Shown here piece after piece: positions 19,881 through 22,193 of a stretch of 22,193 bases of DNA. A program made the position numbers and the translations under genes. Every line of letters starts with the position of its first letter. Positions within the stretch are counted from its first letter, which is position 1. A model generated the notes under the pieces. That model ran no database searches, was not told the DNA's origin, and saw only the letters and a list, made by a program, of their open reading frames with translations. Origin of the DNA: DATEJJ01 sp039649115 (GTDB taxonomy: Bacteria > Actinomycetota > Actinomycetes > Mycobacteriales > Micromonosporaceae); NCBI GenBank assembly GCA_039649115.1, contig JBBWZQ010000410.1, forward strand, positions 1-22,193, given 5' to 3'.

Positions 19881-21086
19881 ATGGCCAGCACGGCCAACGA
19901 GACCTACGAGTCTCTGAACATCGAGCCCAAGCCGCTGCGACCGCACATTCTCGCCGCGGCAACGGTGGTGTTCGGAGACGACTACTACGCTGGTCGGCGG
20001 GAGACGATCAGCCTGTCGGGCTTCGTCCAGCTGAACAAGTGGCCGATGCCCGGCTTTGAGCACCGGGTGGACGAGAAGGGCCGGGCCGAGTTCGACCTCG
20101 AACTGGTCAGCGCTCCCGAGGTGGGCATCAAGGGCTACAGCTACATGCTGGAGGACCGCCTCCAGGTGCTGTCCAACCCGTACCTGCCCAACACCGGGCA
20201 CGTTCGCCAGATCGTACCGGGCAAGAACTTCCCCGCGGAGTTCTTCATCCGGCGGTTCGGCATCCTGGAGACCAGCACGCTGCGGCTGGCGCACCGGGAC
20301 GTCATCGACATCAAGGGCATCGTCGACGGCATCCCGCCGTACAAGAAGCCGTTGACGTCGCCGTACCTCGGCCGCCCGGTCGGGGACGGACCCGGCGAGG
20401 TCATGCCCGCGCTCAACGTGGTGCGTGGCACCAACCTGCCGGAGGCGTGGTACCCGTCGAACGACCAGAACGAGGCCACCGGCGTGACCCCGACGGTGTT
20501 CTTCGCGCCCAGCATGGGGCCGTGCGTCTCGATGCTGGTCGACCCGTCGATCATCGTCCAGGCGTCGACCGAGGGCCGGATCCGTGTCGAGGTCAACGGC
20601 AAGACCGAGGACGTCGAGCTGGCCGGCTCCTACCCGGAGGCGGCCGGCGCCGAACTGCTGCTGTTCGGCCCGGAGAAGCACCACGAGGGCACGGGCGTCA
20701 AGGCGCAGCTCGCGCGCATCGCGATGGTCGGCAACAGCCCGGCGCTCGGTGGCCGGGTCATGCTGCGGGCCAGCTTCTTCGCGGTCTCCGGCGGCACGCT
20801 CGGCGACGGGACCGAGGAGAGCCTCAGCCGGGTCCGGTACCCGGGTGAGCTGCACTTCGACACACAGCTGGAACTGGTCACACCCAACGGCACGCTGTAC
20901 GCGGCCAGCCCGGTGCACCTGCGGGGCCAGCTGAAGGACATCGAGCCCAACGGCACCAGCCTGTCGGCCGACCACGCGGACGCCGCTCTGCTGGCCGCCG
21001 ACGGCACGCCGCGCGCACGCCTCACCGGCGCGACGCTGTCGATGGGCGAGGCCCTGGTCGGCACGGAGGCCTACGTCAGCGCCTGA
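19881..21086 (+). CDS. Unknown 401-aa soluble beta-rich protein, monocistronic
   Basis: I do not recognise a family. The protein has no signal peptide, no membrane segment and no obvious catalytic motif. It is rich in alternating strands (ETISLSGFVQLNKWPMPG, AEFDLELVSAPEVGIKGYSY, RIRVEVNGKTEDVELAGS). The two halves may be related: AEFDLELVSAPEVGIKG in the first echoes HFDTQLELVTPNGTLYAASP in the second. VHLRGQLKDIEPN also echoes part of the 206-aa protein at 10404. The central part has GTNLPEAWYPSNDQNEATG and FFAPSMGPC. The ATG at 19881 follows GGGAGGTGG. The gene stands alone between two hairpins and has the best promoter in the window, so it may be the most highly expressed gene of the locus. 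It could be a structural, storage or substrate protein, or an enzyme of unfamiliar type. Confidence 0.8.
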   Translation: MASTANETYESLNIEPKPLRPHILAAATVVFGDDYYAGRRETISLSGFVQLNKWPMPGFEHRVDEKGRAEFDLELVSAPEVGIKGYSYMLEDRLQVLSNPYLPNTGHVRQIVPGKNFPAEFFIRRFGILETSTLRLAHRDVIDIKGIVDGIPPYKKPLTSPYLGRPVGDGPGEVMPALNVVRGTNLPEAWYPSNDQNEATGVTPTVFFAPSMGPCVSMLVDPSIIVQASTEGRIRVEVNGKTEDVELAGSYPEAAGAELLLFGPEKHHEGTGVKAQLARIAMVGNSPALGGRVMLRASFFAVSGGTLGDGTEESLSRVRYPGELHFDTQLELVTPNGTLYAASPVHLRGQLKDIEPNGTSLSADHADAALLAADGTPRARLTGATLSMGEALVGTEAYVSA

Positions 21087-21122
21087 CCGTACCGGCGAGA
21101 ACGCACGTGTACCGATTCACCT

Positions 21123-21157
21123 GTCCTCCCGGACGGACCCGGTCCGTCCGGGAGGAC
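21123..21157 (+). terminator. Perfect 17-bp inverted repeat, terminator of the 401-aa gene
   Basis: The 17 bases at 21123-21139 (GTCCTCCCGGACGGACC) are exactly reverse-complementary to 21141-21157, with one base between; in practice this is a 15-bp stem with a 5-base loop. It starts 36 bases after the stop codon. There is no T tract, as is common for actinomycete terminators. It separates the block from clpC. Confidence 0.7.
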
Positions 21158-21186
21158 GTCGGAAGCGAGCCAAGCGGGTGGTCCAC

Positions 21187-22193
<1,007 letters not shown>

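Overview
The DNA is very GC-rich, with almost every gene in GC-biased codons, frequent GTG starts and 4-base stop/start overlaps. This suggests a high-GC actinomycete. The proteins fit a Micromonosporaceae-like genome, but that placement is inference because there is no rRNA or other marker here.

Left end (1-3594): a plus-strand aerobic benzoate operon of the 'box' type. It holds the 3' end of boxC (benzoyl-CoA-dihydrodiol lyase), boxB (di-iron benzoyl-CoA 2,3-epoxidase) and a benzoate-CoA ligase. Next come a small putative exported protein of unknown function (3748-4125) and a single-chain SecD-SecF fusion (4208-6568).

Middle (6628-21086): a compact block of twelve genes on both strands that looks like an undescribed biosynthetic or modification locus. 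It encodes an epoxide hydrolase, a P450, two sister ABC1/UbiB-type atypical kinases, a 206-aa unknown coupled to the first kinase, a cystathionine gamma-lyase/synthase-type PLP enzyme, an AhpD-like CxxC protein, an oligopeptide-binding-protein homologue with no signal peptide, and a PRMT-like methyltransferase. After these come a small beta-propeller, a protein with an HDxFGH...E putative metal site, a SufS/CsdA-type class V PLP enzyme, and a 401-aa unknown with its own strong promoter. There is no NRPS, PKS, terpene synthase, transporter or regulator in view. The spaces between divergent genes are strikingly AT-rich. Six of the seven transcription units carry a copy of one 16-bp element ending in ATAG (about CTTTAnAAnnAkATAG), always pointing at the gene it precedes. 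This ties the block together as one regulon and sets its edges at the epoxide hydrolase and the 401-aa gene. The two convergent gene pairs overlap at their 3' ends.

Right end (21187 to the edge): a perfect 17-bp inverted repeat separates the block from the start of a clpC-type Clp ATPase gene that runs off the window.

A possible joint role, as inference only: the P450 and epoxide hydrolase would do oxidative tailoring. The two PLP enzymes would supply or remove sulfur. The PRMT-like enzyme, the HDxFGH protein and the kinases would act on a small molecule or on a protein. The 206- and 401-aa beta-rich unknowns are candidate scaffold or substrate proteins. No tRNA, rRNA, CRISPR array, IS element or riboswitch was recognised.
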